A DNA stretch of 64,000 nucleotides from Rhizomys pruinosus (GCA_009823505.1 VZQC01009970.1:62001-126000); one strand, 5' to 3'. Counted from the stretch's first letter, positions 21,670 through 34,789 are shown. A program made the numbers and translations. Notes: generated by a model not told the origin, from the sequence alone.

Positions 21670-22578
21670 TACTATACATTTGGAGTTGATGTTTTTACAG
21701 GGTGAAAGGTAGGGGTTAAGTTTTATTCTTCAGCAAGTGGTGATCCAGTTTTGCAAACACCATTTGCTGAAGATGCTGTCTTTCCTCCACTGAGTCTTCT
21801 TGGCCTCTTTGTCAAATCTGAGGTGGCTTAAATTGCTCAAGTTTGGATCTTCAATTTCGTTCCCTTGATCTATGAGTCTGTTTTTGTGCCACTACCAGTC
21901 TGTTTTTTTATTACTATAACCCTGTAATATAATTTGCAGTCTGGGATAGTAATCCATCCTGCATTGCTTTTTTTGCTCAGGTTTGCTTTAGCTATCTGGG
22001 GTCATTTGTTTTTCCATATGAATTATAAAATTCTTTTTCTAAGTCTATGAGGAACCAATGGGGATTTTAACTGGGATTGCATTGAACTTTTATATTGCTT
22101 TAAGTAGGATGCTCATTTTTACTATATTAATTCTTCCAATTCATGAGCATGGGATGTCCTTCCATCTTCTGGTGTCTTCTTCAATCTCCTTCATTAAGGG
22201 TTTAAAATTTTAATTGCAGAGATATTTACTGCCTTTGTTCAGGGTTTTTCCTTAGATATTTTATTTTGTTTGAGGCTATTGTGAATGGGAAGGACTGCGG
22301 CTGGTATATGTGTCGTCTCGCAATTACTTTTGTGTGTTTGTTTGTTGTGTTTTTGTGGTGGTGGTAATAAAGATTAAAGCATACCATATTTTTTCCAGGT
22401 ATTAATTTTGTATACTGCCCCCCAATTTACTGAAAGTTTTACATATTTCTGGGAGTTTTCTGGTTGAGTTTTGGGGACATCTTATGTAAACTATCATGTC
22501 ATCTACAAAAAGAGATAGTTTGACCTCCTCTTTTTCAATTAGTACTCCTGTAATTTCTTTACATTTTCTTATTGCTCA
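21670..22578 (-). pseudogene. L1 ORF2 RT fragment (inverted 5' part)
   Basis: Minus-strand L1 RT region. The catalytic motif reads LFVDDMIVYI on the minus strand of about 22483-22512, with FVDD in place of the usual FADD (22498-22509). Several frame breaks. Joined tail-to-tail with a plus-strand L1 3' end, consistent with twin priming. Confidence 0.85.
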
Positions 22579-22705
22579 AAGATGTAAGATATGTATGGCA
22601 GAATGCAAGAGCTCTTGTGAGGGAGGAGGAAAGGGTCTAAATTCGATAAAGAAATGATGTATGAAATGCACAAGATTTCAATATAAAGCAATGAAGTGTA
22701 AAAAA
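22579..22705 (+). mobile_element. L1 3' end (plus part of the 5'-inverted L1)
   Basis: Contains GGCAGAATGCAAGAGCTC and GATGTATGAAATGCACAAGA, the same terminal block as 45060-45095. A clean A tail is not visible. Confidence 0.7.
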
Positions 22706-23061
22706 TTCATTTTTTCATCTCATATCTTTGCTCTCACTCACTACATTGGTACTGCTGCCAACTCTGTACACTTTCATGTCTAACCAGAAATTCTCTTTCT
22801 ATCCATTTGTTCTCTATACATTCGTTTATTTTGGAGACCATAAACCTGAAGAGAAAAAAAAATCCTTTTTTAAAACATGTCTTTAACACTTGGAATTTTA
22901 CTGAAATTCAAAGAATAATATACCTACTGGGAATATGTTCTGTATTTATTATTTTGACTAATTAATTAAAGTTTGCTTATTTACTGAAAAATTATAGTAA
23001 AACAAAAAGTTGTGGTCTTTTTTTTTTTTAAAGAAAAACACTGTGTATGAATGGCAATGGT

Positions 23062-23185
23062 GGTTTAGATTAAAATATTCTCTATAGGCTCGACATATTT
23101 GGAGAAATTTTTTCTCCAGTTGGTGGCACATTTTTAGACGTTTTAAAGATATTACCTTGCTCATGGAAGCACATCTTTTCAAAAT
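23062..23185 (+). mobile_element. MaLR LTR fragment
   Basis: Diverged match to the first 120 bp of the LTR at 10708: GGTGGTTTAGATTAAAATA, CTATAGGCTCGACATATTTG, CTCCAGTTGGTGGCAC and TCATGGAAGCACATC in order. Confidence 0.6.
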
Positions 23186-23269
23186 TAACAATGAAAAATG
23201 TCTTTTTTTTCTAGATTTTTACATTCACTATTTTGTTTACCATTTTAGGCACTTACAATTCAAAAGATT

Positions 23270-23422
23270 CAGCCAGTCATGGTGGCGCACAAATTTAATC
23301 CCATCACTGGGGAGGCAGAGGCAGTAAGATCTCTGTGAGTTCAAGGCCAGCCTGGTCTACATAGTGAGCTCCAGTCCAGCTGGGATTAAAGGGAGACCCT
23401 GTTTCAAAAAGATAAAAAAAAA
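23270..23422 (+). mobile_element. B1 SINE
   Basis: B1 with a slightly diverged 5' end and a short A tail, flanked by an exact 10 bp duplication TCAAAAGATT at 23260-23269 and 23423-23432. Confidence 0.95.
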
Positions 23423-23808
23423 TCAAAAGATTGTATTATAAGATTGAACTTCCCCAAATCCTTTGAAAGAAATGTTTCAGACGGAGAATACAACATGCCT
23501 GTGAATTCTAGGGGAGGAAATAGACATATTGGCTTTAACCAGTATATTTGTTAGAGAAAATATTTTTAAATTGTATATGTCATTAAAATATAATGTTCAG
23601 AGAACTCTCCAGCAGATCTTCCCAAATATTCTCCCAGTATGAAAATTTACTGTTTTTAAAGAGTAAAACAAGATGGCGTTTTACATATGTGTGTATGAAT
23701 ATTCATGAAACTCAGCATATATGTTGACTTTTTGTTTTATTAGATTAAAGAAATAGAAATCATGTACCCTAACATTTACACCATGAGCTTTTGTTGTTCT
23801 TTTAAAAT

Positions 23809-23809
23809 T

Positions 23810-23851
<42 letters not shown>
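23809..23851. repeat. (TTTA)n microsatellite
   Basis: About eleven TTTA units, probably the tail of the adjacent SINE. Confidence 0.95.
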
Positions 23852-23852
<1 letters not shown>

Positions 23853-23990
23853 CAGGCTTGTGCCACATATTGTATGTGGAAGACACAGGACAACTTGCAG
23901 AGTAGGGTTTCTCCTTCCACCATGTGAGTCCCGGAGATTGAACTCTGGGGATAAGTCTTAACTAACCCATTGAGACATCTTGCTAGTCCT
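23852..23990 (-). mobile_element. Degraded tRNA-type SINE (B2/B3-like)
   Basis: CCACCATGTGAGTCCCGGAG, GATTGAACTCTGGGGAT and CATTGAGACATCTTGCTAG follow the reversed order of a B2/B3 head. The TTTA repeat before it would be its tail. Confidence 0.5.
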
Positions 23991-24006
23991 TTTCCCTTTC
24001 CCTGTT

Positions 24007-24181
24007 TTTTTTTTTTGTTTGTTTGTTTGTTTGTTTTGACTTTTTGAGACAGGTTCTCCCTGTAGCCCCAGCTGTCCTGGAACTCACTCTGTAGACCAGG
24101 TTGGCTTTGAACTCACAAAAGATCCTTCTGCCTCTGCCTCCCAAGTGCTAGGATTAAAGTCCTGCGCCACCACGCCCGGCT
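24007..24181 (-). mobile_element. B1 SINE
   Basis: T run with GTTT units, TTTTTGAGACAGGTTCTCCC, and end CACCACGCCCGGCT. Confidence 0.95.
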
Positions 24182-24474
24182 CCTTTGTTTTTATTTTATC
24201 TTCTTTCTTTCATTTTCTCTATTCATATCCTTTTCTACCCTTACCCACTTCCTTACCTTCTCGCATTTCATTTGTTTCTTTTTCTTGTTTTGTTTGTTCT
24301 GATGGATACTGCAGGCATATTAATTACAGGTGCAGTATAGGTAAAAAAAAATCATACCAGGATAATTAATTTATAAAGCAAGTTAAATCAATATAGGAGA
24401 CAGTTTAAAATTAATCTGCAAATAAAACTTCTAAGGAAAATCTCAAGTATTTAACATTTAACTTTTTTAACTTT

Positions 24475-24678
24475 TTAATTTATTTATTATTTTTTATGTG
24501 TATGAGTGTACTGTCTGCATGTAGTTTGGTGCACCCGTGTCGTGCAATGCCGCGGAGGTCAGAAGAGAGCGTCATATTCCCCTGGAACTGGAGTTAAAAA
24601 CGGTTCTTAACCACCATGTGGGTGTTGGGAATCGAACCTAGGTGGTGCTCTTAACTGCTAAGCCATCTCTCCAGCCCC
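24475..24678 (-). mobile_element. B2 SINE
   Basis: Reverse B2: CTGTCTGCATGTAGTTTGG, CACCCGTGTCGTGCAATGCC, end CATCTCTCCAGCCCC. Confidence 0.95.
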
Positions 24679-24691
24679 ACATTTGACAATT

Positions 24692-24846
24692 TTTTGGTTT
24701 TTTTGGTCTTTTTGAGACAGGTCTCCCTGAAGCCCCAGCTGTCCTACAACTAGATCTGTAGACCAGGCTGGACTTGAACTCACAAAGATCCGCCCGCCTC
24801 TGCCTCCCAATTGCTAGGATTAAAGGTGTGCCCCACCATGCCTGGC
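24692..24846 (-). mobile_element. B1 SINE
   Basis: Reverse B1 with TTTTTGAGACAGGTCTCCCT and end CACCATGCCTGGCT. Confidence 0.94.
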
Positions 24847-24878
24847 TATTTTTAACACATTAGAAATACAGATTATTG

Positions 24879-25095
24879 TGGCTGGAGAGATGGCTCAGTG
24901 GTAAAGAGCACTGGCTGTTCTTGCAGAAGTCCCAGGTTTGAATCCCAGCACCCACATGGTTGCTAATGAGTATCTGTTACTTCAGTTTCAGGCATCCGAT
25001 GCCCTCTTCTGTCCTCAGCAGGCATTGCATGACACAAGTCCAGACATAACACTCTAAATTGAACTGAGCACATAAAACAGCAATAAAACGTACAT
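24879..25095 (+). mobile_element. B2 SINE, diverged 3' half
   Basis: Starts GGCTGGAGAGATGGCTCAGT. The pol III B-box-like GGTTTGAATCCC is readable. The 3' half is more diverged and ends in AATAAAACG. Confidence 0.88.
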
Positions 25096-27759
25096 GAATT
25101 ATTTTATATGACCGTAAGATATTAAATACATTTGCTCCAGTTTATTTGTACCTAAAATGTGAATAAAAATTCCCTACAGTGAAAAAATACATTAATTATA
25201 AAGAAATATAGATGAATATAGAAAGGTATCTCAGTTGCATTTTAGTAAATATCTGAGGTTTGTAAAAGATAACTAGCTAATTCCATATTTCAATTCAAAA
25301 TGTTTGCATCAAATTATAATCATTATTTCACACAATTATATACATCTTCATACTACACAAGAAGTTTAACAAAATTGATCTAAAACCCCCAACAACCATG
25401 ATGGACACAGTCCTCTCACTTTTTCTTCTTATTAGAATAGCGTATTTAAAGGCAGTTAACAGAAAATGAGTTGACATCAATAATTTGAAACACAAACATT
25501 TTTACTATTAAATCATATTTGTGCTGTAAACATATTTTAATATGGATATTAAATAAGAAATCTGTTCTTTCCCTTTTTTGAAATTTAACCATATTGCTGA
25601 TTTGTAATACATACTAAGGGCTTTTGCAAAAACAAAAATTACACTTCACAGAGTAGTGACTATGTAAAATGCATTTTCTATACATACTGATGTACCATAT
25701 ATTATATATAAAACAAAAATATATATATATAATATAATATATAATAAAATAGCAAATTAATGCTTAGCTACAAAAGTGAATTACAAATGACTCCTGGAAA
25801 TTAAACCACAAATGTGAGTTCTAACAAGACAGGTACAGAAGATCCTTTTTTGTTATTTTTCATACTCAATTTGATTTTATCACATTTTAATTGAAATATT
25901 TTAAAGGTTATAGACAAAATTGTCATTTTATAGACTAATAAGTGTATGCGATATAAAGTTACTATTAACTCATACTGCATTATGGGATTCTCAAATTGAC
26001 TTTTCTGATTTCTGTCTGTAAATTAGGGGACTGTCTTGAAATCTCCTTCTAACTTTGATGGTCTAAACTTGTTATAAATTAAAACCAGATATATAAAAGA
26101 AATTCCATGATATATTTTCCCTTTTACTCTTTATAGTATTCTCTGTTAGTATTCCATAGTAAAATAGTCACATCTATTTAACTTGGTCTTCAATCCTTCC
26201 CTTTAGTTGAACTCAAAGCCTTAATAAGATCTCTTTTAATGTCTTGAATGTTAATTTAGCTTTTAAACAATTTAACCTACCTGACAACTTTGATCTCTTA
26301 ATCTAATGCATTTGCAGTCAGTCAGCTGTATATACCTGTCTTGTTTCTGGCCATTTCTCGGACATATCAGCTGTGAGAATCTTTCTGGCTCTGCCTTATC
26401 TGGCAATTACATAGCCCTTAGAGGTTTCATTTCTCGCTCTTCTTCACAAAGTGGCCTCACTGCTGGCATATTATTATGACAGTTGACACATTTTACAAAG
26501 GACCACATCCTTCTGTCACTATGGGGTTAGCCAACATCAGCATTTCACAGTGATTTAGCATATGAAATGCTTTCTAAACTCTATTTTTAAATTATAAATA
26601 ATATTAACACTCTAATAGACATAAAATGTTTAAAAACAAAATTTAAAATAAGAAGCCCATCACTACCACCACCGCACCAACAAAAACTGAATTTGAATAC
26701 TGTTGAAAGAAAGGATTTCTTAAGATTTGAGGATCTCTTTTTCTCTCTTTGGAAATAAGCCAGCCTGATACAGTTTCTTAAATAATTCATAAAGGAAGAA
26801 TAAAAGATTTATCAATAAAAACAGGGTCAAGTTCTCTTGAGGAGCTTTAGAATATAAGGATATGCTGAACAGCATCAGAGAACAGCTATGTATTTGAATG
26901 CCCAATTTAAATTTCCTTCTGTGCAGGTCTTTGCTAATAACTTAATATAATAAATTCCCACCCTACCACAAAATCTGTGATACTTCAGAATCACTGGTTT
27001 TTATATATTACTCTTGGGAAAAATCCTCTCAAGCCTGAAATAATTTTCCACTATATTACCTTTAAGAACCACTCAAGTTACCATAATAAGAGAAGTGTTA
27101 GTTGTGTGATAAGGCATAATAAATGCTATGGTAGAGAGTTTTTGTGATATACATATGATATGATTCTTCCTTGACACATTCAGAATGGCATCATATATTT
27201 ATGCTGCATATGCACATATTTGATGAAGTTATACATGCATACCAAAAGGCCTGTGATTAAATGGCAGGCATACAGCTTCCATGAGTGAAGAAAGAACTAC
27301 CATATAATGTGTGCCACACAACAATCATAATGGCCCTGGCAGGATGCTGCCAATAAAGGAGGTAGATTCTAGAGATAGAACTTTCTACGTAAGACTAATG
27401 CTCTCAGAATTACGGTAAATTAAGTCATATCAGATTTCTAAGAGTTCTCTTTAGTGTATTGATTATAATTGAGATAAGTTTATTAGTTCAAATTATAATA
27501 TAGATTAACAAATTTTGAACCCATATATGAGAGACAAATGGTTTTGGGGGGTTGATGCCAAACAAACAAGTGTTGTCCCTTTCAGGCAGCAATTATGAAA
27601 ATTTCTCTTCCTTTTTTTAATTTCATTGATCAATAGTACGTTGGTAACTGGACATGGTACACAATGATTTGTTAGATAAGTTGACTGAAATAATGGCATT
27701 ACTGTTTTGGTAATATATTCATAACTTTGCTATGAACTTTCTAATAAAATGTAGACCTG
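25096..27759. other. Unique AT-rich intergenic DNA
   Basis: No SINE, L1 or LTR recognised. AT repeats at 25695-25750 only. No frame longer than about 70 codons and no splice-flanked exon-like block that I can defend. Confidence 0.5.
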
Positions 27760-28730
27760 GTATATAACAAGCCTTTAGGGGTTGGGTGCTATGTCTATTT
27801 GTCATAATGAAAGTAGTAGTTTTTGCCCTATGGCCAGTGACCTTTTTGCCCATGAGTTCCTAAAACTAAAATCAATATCAGTTATGAGCTCCATCTTCTG
27901 AAAGGCACCTTAAATGCAATCTGAAAGTGTTTGGTCACTCCTGTAATATTCATGCCACTCTTGTACTACTTGGGCATATCTTGCGATTATAGTTGTAGAC
28001 TGAAGGATTTATAGACTGGAGAGACAACTGGATTTAATAGTCAACTTTCATTCATTATGACTTATTCCTATACACATAAATTACTGCAACTCTCAACTCT
28101 ATTGTAGAGAACTTTCTTCCTGCATCATAGACTGACATTTGGCAAAACTGGAAAGAATAAGAGATTTCAGAGTGTTTAGGCTTGAATAGAACACCTATAC
28201 AAAACCTGTGCCTCCCAAGGATCTGTGATCATTATTTATGAAGATGTGAAATATGTAATAGCCAGAGATGGTGGATGACCACAAGAAAAGTTTTTTCTAG
28301 TCATCTATGCAGTTACTCATATGAACTCATAGCAATGGTGACAGCATGTATAAGAACCACAGAAGCTCAAGTTGGACAGAATCCCAGAACAAAAGTAGAG
28401 AAGTCAGAAGCCCCAACACTTGCTGATGTATTATTGGCAAAGCAGAGCTGCTAGAAGAAGGAGAATAAGTTTTCTTTAAAGGCCAGATGCTGAATAGGTT
28501 AACCATGCTCCAGTTAATGCACCCACACAAAAGGCATTAGGGGGCAGAAGTTTGACTACATAGGCCTTAGTATATCATACCTATATTTTATATTTTATAT
28601 AATAGAGTACACTAATGAAATCTAGCAGGGGTTCTTAAGAGGGGATGTAGACGGGGACTTCAAAATGTGGTTAAATATAGTGTAGAAAGTAAAAAAAGTA
28701 TCAATATAAAATAAAAATGTTGAAACCTTA
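27760..28730 (+). mobile_element. Old L1 (Lx-like) 3' UTR
   Basis: Carries in order the blocks seen in rodent Lx-type 3' UTRs and in the inverted-repeat arms: GAGCTCCATCTTCTGAAAGG, GGGCATATCTTGC, GGTGACAGCATGTATAAGA, AACCATGCTCCAGTTAATGC, ending in AATATAAAATAAAA. Confidence 0.65.
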
Positions 28731-30683
28731 AGACTTAAACGTTAAATTAAAATATAATTTTCAAGGAAAAACTGAATAGCTCACCAATTGAGAAGGTAGA
28801 AAATTCATTATATATTTTCACACAAGTATTCTGTGTCAATTTCTTATTAAAATATTTTAAAGATTAATAAAAACACATAAAAATATATTTTTGCTTTAAA
28901 TTTCCTTACATCCACAAATGACAGAAAGCATGTGTCCCTTATATTTCTGAGTCTGCTGAATGAGGTTATGCAAGCTTTTTTTGTGTGTGGAAAACTTCTA
29001 TTACAGCAAAGAGAACGAGTTCTTAAAAACTGATGTAGTGGGAAATGATTTCATTCAAATGATAGGCTTCTTCCAAAGGGTACTATTTAACAAATCAGTG
29101 ATTCTGAAATAGACTAGTCTGTGGTGGGTTGTGGATTCCTTATATTAAGCCAGGAACACAAACAAAACTTGCTTTGGATTAACCAAGTTATATCTGATGA
29201 CAGAAAATAATTATTTTGGTAAATCAAATGAAATGACCTAATTCTTTCATCAGAATGTTTCTTCACATATGCTTGGTGGATTAATTATTCAGGAATGATT
29301 GTGATTAGAGCCGATTCCTAGAAACTGGGGATGTTGACATACTGAAATGAATTTGCTAGTACCAACGCATTAAGAACTGGCTCAATATGAGTCAATATTA
29401 TAGGAGAGGGCAAAAAATAACCACCATTCACTTAGACTTTGATTACAGGGTATTTTACAAAAAAATCATTTATGTAACTACAAATACATTTTTTTCCTTT
29501 ATTAACAATGTCATATATATGACAAAATTAAATAAGTGAATAATTCATAAGGAAGAGTGGATCGATAGACAATGGTTCAGTTCCTTATTCTAAATAGGAT
29601 TGCACCAGGTACACTTAGTGACGTTAAAAGATGAATTCTAAGGAAATTAATGTTTTCCAGTTAAACTGTCAACAATGGAAAATTAGAAATATTTTAAATT
29701 CCCCACTTCCAGTCAAATGTGATTCCTTAATTCAGTATGACCTGATATTAGCTATAATTCATATTTTTAATGATCACCGAATGTTTTTACATAACCATTA
29801 TATATATATATCATATATCATCATCAAATTGAGCTAAGTCATTACACAGATATCATGAATTATGCAGTAAATGCTCTCCATTTCTTTAAAATAATATCTT
29901 ATAATGATAGCTGATATTTATTTCAAAATACTACATTTTAAAGACTCCGGAATTCTTTTCAGCAGAAATCTCTTATAACACTAACAGTAACCTTCTTCCT
30001 ACTACAAATATGAGCCCTGGTACAACTGATCACAGGTTACAAAATCACTGAACCTGGGTGGTTCTGAGGCACTTGTGAGTACAGTCAAAGAACACCCTTT
30101 GAAAACACAGATTTCCACTTAAGCATAAAATCAAGGATGATAATGAATTAAGATTTATATGAGATGACACCTATTGTACAATTAGCCCTCAACTGTAATC
30201 AAAAACAAGAAATAGATTCTGTGAATGATGAAAGCTTGGAGTCACAGATGGTTAGAAGTGAAAATAGTCTACATCTCATATATCAGCAATCGACCTAAGG
30301 GCTTCCTTATAATTAAACACCTGCTCACCTTCTTATTTTATACATGAGACCTAAAGGATGAAAGATACAACAATTTTAAGATTCTTTGAAGTACTTTCCT
30401 TTCAAAAATTGCATTTATAAAAATTTTTAAATCAATAAATAGTGTTAAAGGACACAATTCATCCAACAGGGATACTTTAGTTGTCCTAAGTGCACAATGA
30501 ATACTATGGTAATTGAATTAAAATTATAAGCACATTTCTTGAGTCTCCTTACCCTTAATGCCAAAAGACAAATAAGAATATAAAATGGATTTTAATTCCT
30601 GTTATGAGAAACATAATACCAGGAACTCTAGAAGCAGACAATAGAATCTACCCCCTCCCCCAGAAAAAGCAATAAAAAGAATA
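28731..30683. other. Unique AT-rich intergenic DNA
   Basis: Nothing recognised apart from short AT runs (29800-29820). Confidence 0.5.
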
Positions 30684-30696
30684 GAAAAAGAGATTT

Positions 30697-30905
30697 AAAA
30701 AAAATTATGTGTATTATTGTACTGTCTGCATGTAGGTTTGTGCACCCGTGTCGTGCAATACCACGGAGGTCAGAAGAGGGTGTCGCATTCCCCTGGAACT
30801 GGAGTTAAAGATGGTTCTCAGCCACAATGTGGGTGCTGGGGATCGAACCCGGGTCCTCTGCAAAGCAGTCGGCTCTCTTAACCACTGGGTTATCTCTCCA
30901 GCCCC
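30697..30905 (-). mobile_element. B2 SINE (first of a tandem pair)
   Basis: Reverse B2 ending TTATCTCTCCAGCCCC. It lies between two copies of GAAAAAGAGATTT (30684-30696 and 30906-30918). Confidence 0.95.
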
Positions 30906-30918
30906 GAAAAAGAGATTT

Positions 30919-31143
30919 TTTAAATTTTATTTATTTTTTTATGTGTATGAATGTACTGTTTGCATGTAGGTTTGTGCACCCATGTAGTGCAATGCCGCGG
31001 AGGTCAGAAGAGGGCATCAGATTCCCCTGGAATTAGAGTTAAAGACGGTTCTCAGCCACCATGTGGGTGCTGGGGATCGAACCCGGGTCCTCTGCAAGAG
31101 CAGTTGGTGCTCTTAACCGCTAGGCCATCTCTCCAGCCCCAGC
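30919..31143 (-). mobile_element. B2 SINE (second of a tandem pair)
   Basis: Reverse B2 ending CATCTCTCCAGCCCC, with a fuller TTTATT tail region than its neighbour. A third copy of the target (AAAAAGAGATTT) follows at 31145-31156. Confidence 0.95.
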
Positions 31144-31156
31144 AAAAAAGAGATTT

Positions 31157-32840
31157 TTTTTAAATACATGTTCCAGTTCATGTGAATGTGTGATTGTGTG
31201 ATGTAAGGTGATGGCAAGAAAATGCCATATATTTACTACTGTACACTCAATATTTCTGAATTACAATGTAGCCACCACTGAAATGAGTACTTACATTTAT
31301 TATGCAATAGAATATAAAATATTTAGAGCACATTTAAATATACTAAGGCAATGTGCGTTTACATCATGAAAAAATTAATAAAAGAAAGTACTTTGTGGTT
31401 ATATGCTCCTTTTAAATATGCAAGGCAGAAAATGTTGCACTCAGAACAAAATGTGCTTGTTTTAACAAATTAAAATACAAGTGGATTATTCATGAGAGGT
31501 TTATATGCTAGCATACAATATGATAGGCAGCATTAGAACAGAGAAGTTTTACAGGCTGAGAATTGGGGCTGAATTTGGCTTCAATTTCCATTCTGACTGC
31601 ACTCTCAGATTTTTCTATCTGTAACTAGAGGTAATCACATTGTTTAGTAGTCTTAGCATTATTTAAAGTAGAATAAAATTAAAGTGTTTCATGTAATTAA
31701 AATAGATTGAATACTTGTCAATTAATAAACACTTGAAATCTGCTAAATGTGCTTATGTAAGCCATGGAAACAGGTGAGTTTTGCTTAGGCTACTGTTTCT
31801 GTCCTCTCTCCACCTAGCCTCATAGCACAAATCTTCCACATCATGTCTCTTGAAATTAATTTTTGTGATGTCCCTTGACAGCCTTTACTTCACCACACCC
31901 CACTGCAGCCTCTTCCCTCCCCTGATGTACAAACCACATCAATAACTATGACAGGAGTCTCAGTGCTCAAGTAACATTGTTTTACATGATATTCTCCCCT
32001 GCACTGTAAACTACCTTGATTGTGTTAAATTTTATTGCTCTAAAACCTCTTATAAGTAGGCACTCTCCCAGTAATTATTCTTGAAACACATTTCTTATAC
32101 ATTTTCTTTTTCTTTTTTTTTTTTTTTTTTTTTTCGAGATGCTTACCTACAATCTTCTGTTTAGGAGCTCAAGGAACTTTGTGCATAAGAGAATTGAAAG
32201 AATGTAAGAATAGGAAAATAAGAAAGGCTGTGAAAAACTGTCTTTAGGATATGGCACAGTCATTGCTCATGTGAGGTCACATCTACTTCTGCATATGCTG
32301 GGTCTGCATAAATTGGGGCCTGTTAATAGCCAGTCACAGATACATGTGGGGTTCACGTTCCCCTACCTCATTCTGCTGAATAATATTGGTTACTGATGAA
32401 TTCAGTGGAATGCAACAAGTAATGAGCACACTATGCTCTGTGTGATAGTTCCATTTGTGGGCTCAAAACTCAGGTCACACAGAAATTCCTCAGTAAATTT
32501 AGTGGGTCACAAAACAAAACCAAAAGGCAAGTATAGGGAAATGAGGCCTATAGGGAGGAGATAAGTGAGGTTGTGAGGGAAAAGCATATAAAATGCATTA
32601 TATACATTTTTGCCAATGAAAACCTCCATAAAATATATGTATGCATGTACGCTATGTAACTCTCCTGTATAACACCTAGCAGGTATTTTTAATTTATATT
32701 AAATTTGTTCTTTCCAATTTCATGCATGTATAAATTGGAATATGCTTACTCATACAGCAATATTTTCTAACCTTAATTTCCCTATTTCTCCCTGTCTCTA
32801 AGACACTTTCCCATATTCATGTCAATTTTTTGAGGCCCAC
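31157..32840. other. Unique DNA with a poly-T run
   Basis: T-rich run at 32106-32134. No B1 or L1 body could be attached to it, and nothing else was recognised. Confidence 0.5.
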
Positions 32841-33235
32841 TGCATTTAAGCAGAAACATCTGTATGATCCCAGGTTTGGAGCCGCCTATTGAAGACCCTT
32901 TGGCTCCTCAGTAGGTGCACAATAGAAGACAAAGATTCCTCCTTTCCCAGAATCAATCAGTAAGCAATAGCTCATCAGGGAAGGGTAGGACCCTGTGAGC
33001 ACCCTTTCCCTCTTTGTAAGTGATAGTCCTCATTTTAGGTAGGTCCACGGCAGGCAGCCTCAGCCGCTGTGAGTTCATGGCTGCATTAGTTGTGTCATGA
33101 CCATAAAACAGCGTTTCATACCCTCCTCCAATCTTCCTGGTCTTAAATGTTTTTGTACCACCTGTTTTGCAGATCACTCCTGAGCTTTCAAGAGGGCGGA
33201 CTCCCCATGCCTCACTTATTTTCAGCACCGTGAGT
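32840..33235 (-). mobile_element. Probable old rodent repeat (L1 3' UTR-like)
   Basis: Blocks such as GATCCCAGGTTTGGAG, CCTCAGTAGGTGCACAATAG and GCTGTGAGTTCATGGCTGCA look like a common rodent interspersed repeat. A 91-codon minus frame (33228-32953) spans it, but composition and context argue against a gene. Confidence 0.4.
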
Positions 33236-34090
33236 ATCTAGGCATCGCTTCATTCACTTTAGTTCATGGCAAAAAGACTTTCTGACTAAAGCTGAGAGTA
33301 ATAGTGGATTTTAAAAATTCTTCCCTACTGTCCAGACCTATATGCCTAGCTCCTCGGCAAGCTTAACAGAGTCAGGGTGTATCAGCTTTTAAAACACGGG
33401 GGCCTGCCATAACCAGTCATAGACTATTGAACATTCTGGTAAATGTGTTTGGTTTTCAGACCCACAATTCTATCTGCTATACTTTTAAAATCAATTCTTA
33501 CTCATCCAAAATTTCAACTAATTCTCTAACATTATCATAGTTTCCTCAATGTAATGTTACCTTGAAACTTCCTGTGTGGTGTCACATACAGATCAGTGTA
33601 TGTTCTCCTTTCCACTTTATTCATTAACTTTGAACTCCCAGCCAGCACTGATACAGTTAATTTGGAACAGACCATATACAACTCACATCTTGATCTGCAA
33701 ACCACCACCTTTTGAACATAGGCATGCTTCATATTACTTCAGTCGTTTTAAACAGTAAAGGCACAAGCATAAATCTCCCCAAGTATAAAAGATGTGGGAA
33801 TAAGTAGACCATAGAAAGGATGCTTTGTTACCATGCGAGAGATGAAACAAGACATAGAGAAGTGTACTATTCCTTTTGTGAGGTGGGTGGCTTAAACTTT
33901 TGTCCATTCTAGTTTTGCCTGGGAATTACTGCAAAAGCATTATGAGTACTGGTTTGACGGATTTGAATACACTTAAGCAAGCAGACTAATCAGTCAAGTT
34001 TCAAATATTAAGGATCTATGGTATTGTAATTTTTATGTGTTTTAGAGGATTGTATTTTAATTTACTTTTAGTTTTTTTAAAAATATATTA
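33236..34090. other. Unique DNA
   Basis: No feature recognised. Confidence 0.5.
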
Positions 34091-34094
34091 TATT

Positions 34095-34190
34095 TATTTC
34101 ATGTGTATGAGTGCATATTGGTTGCATTTATATAAGTGCACTCACCTCAGAAGAAGGTGTGTTGGATGAGTTTCAATGCATTGGCTTATA
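34095..34190 (-). mobile_element. B2-like fragment
   Basis: TGTGTATGAGTGCATATTGG then CACCTCAGAAGAAGGTGTG match the reversed 3' half of a B2. A matching head piece (GGATCCTGGAACTC, then CCAGCCCC) lies at about 34408-34460, so about 200 bp may have been inserted in it. Confidence 0.5.
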
Positions 34191-34789
34191 TTATAAAGAA
34201 CAGAAGGGCCAGAAACTGAGAAGATAAAATAATTCACAAGTCTGGAGGCCTAATTCAGACAATAAGTGAATAAAGAAAGGGATCCACATTTTCTGTTGCT
34301 GGGAGCAGACTCAACTGAGAACAGCTTTGAGACTGGAAATCCTGACAGAGTACAAACTCATGTTATAGATCAACCTCTGAAACCATTTATTAATTACTCA
34401 TTATTGAGGATCCTGGAACTCTAACCTCCAGGGCTCTACTGGATACATACAACTCCAGCCCCTCTGCCAGGGCAATGTGTACTTAAGTCCTAAAAGAATG
34501 AAGATAGAATGTTGTCCTTTACAGATCACAGTGTTGGGCTGTTCTTCATTCCTACCCTGGTATAACAGTAGCCAATCTCAAAAAGTTTTGATAAATTTTC
34601 AGAAGGTTAAATATGAGGAGTTATCAGGTTTAGAAAATCTGTGACTGTTGTCTTAGTGCTTGCATATTATATAAATATTAAATGAAATATGTAAATGTTC
34701 ACAAAATAAATTGTTGCTTTTACATTCTTGTAGAAAATATTTTTGTTTTGCTTTAATATTATTTACTTTTTTCTCCATTTTATCTTTTA

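Noticed and set aside
24879..24960. tRNA gene signal (A and B box) in B2 heads
   Set aside because: These are tRNA-derived SINE promoters; no cloverleaf of a functional tRNA follows.
25096..27759. Hidden exons in the long unique stretch
   Set aside because: I found no conserved-looking coding block with splice sites; short frames are typical of AT-rich chance.
32953..33228. 91-codon minus frame as a possible gene
   Set aside because: The surrounding text looks like a common rodent interspersed repeat, with no exon borders or start context.
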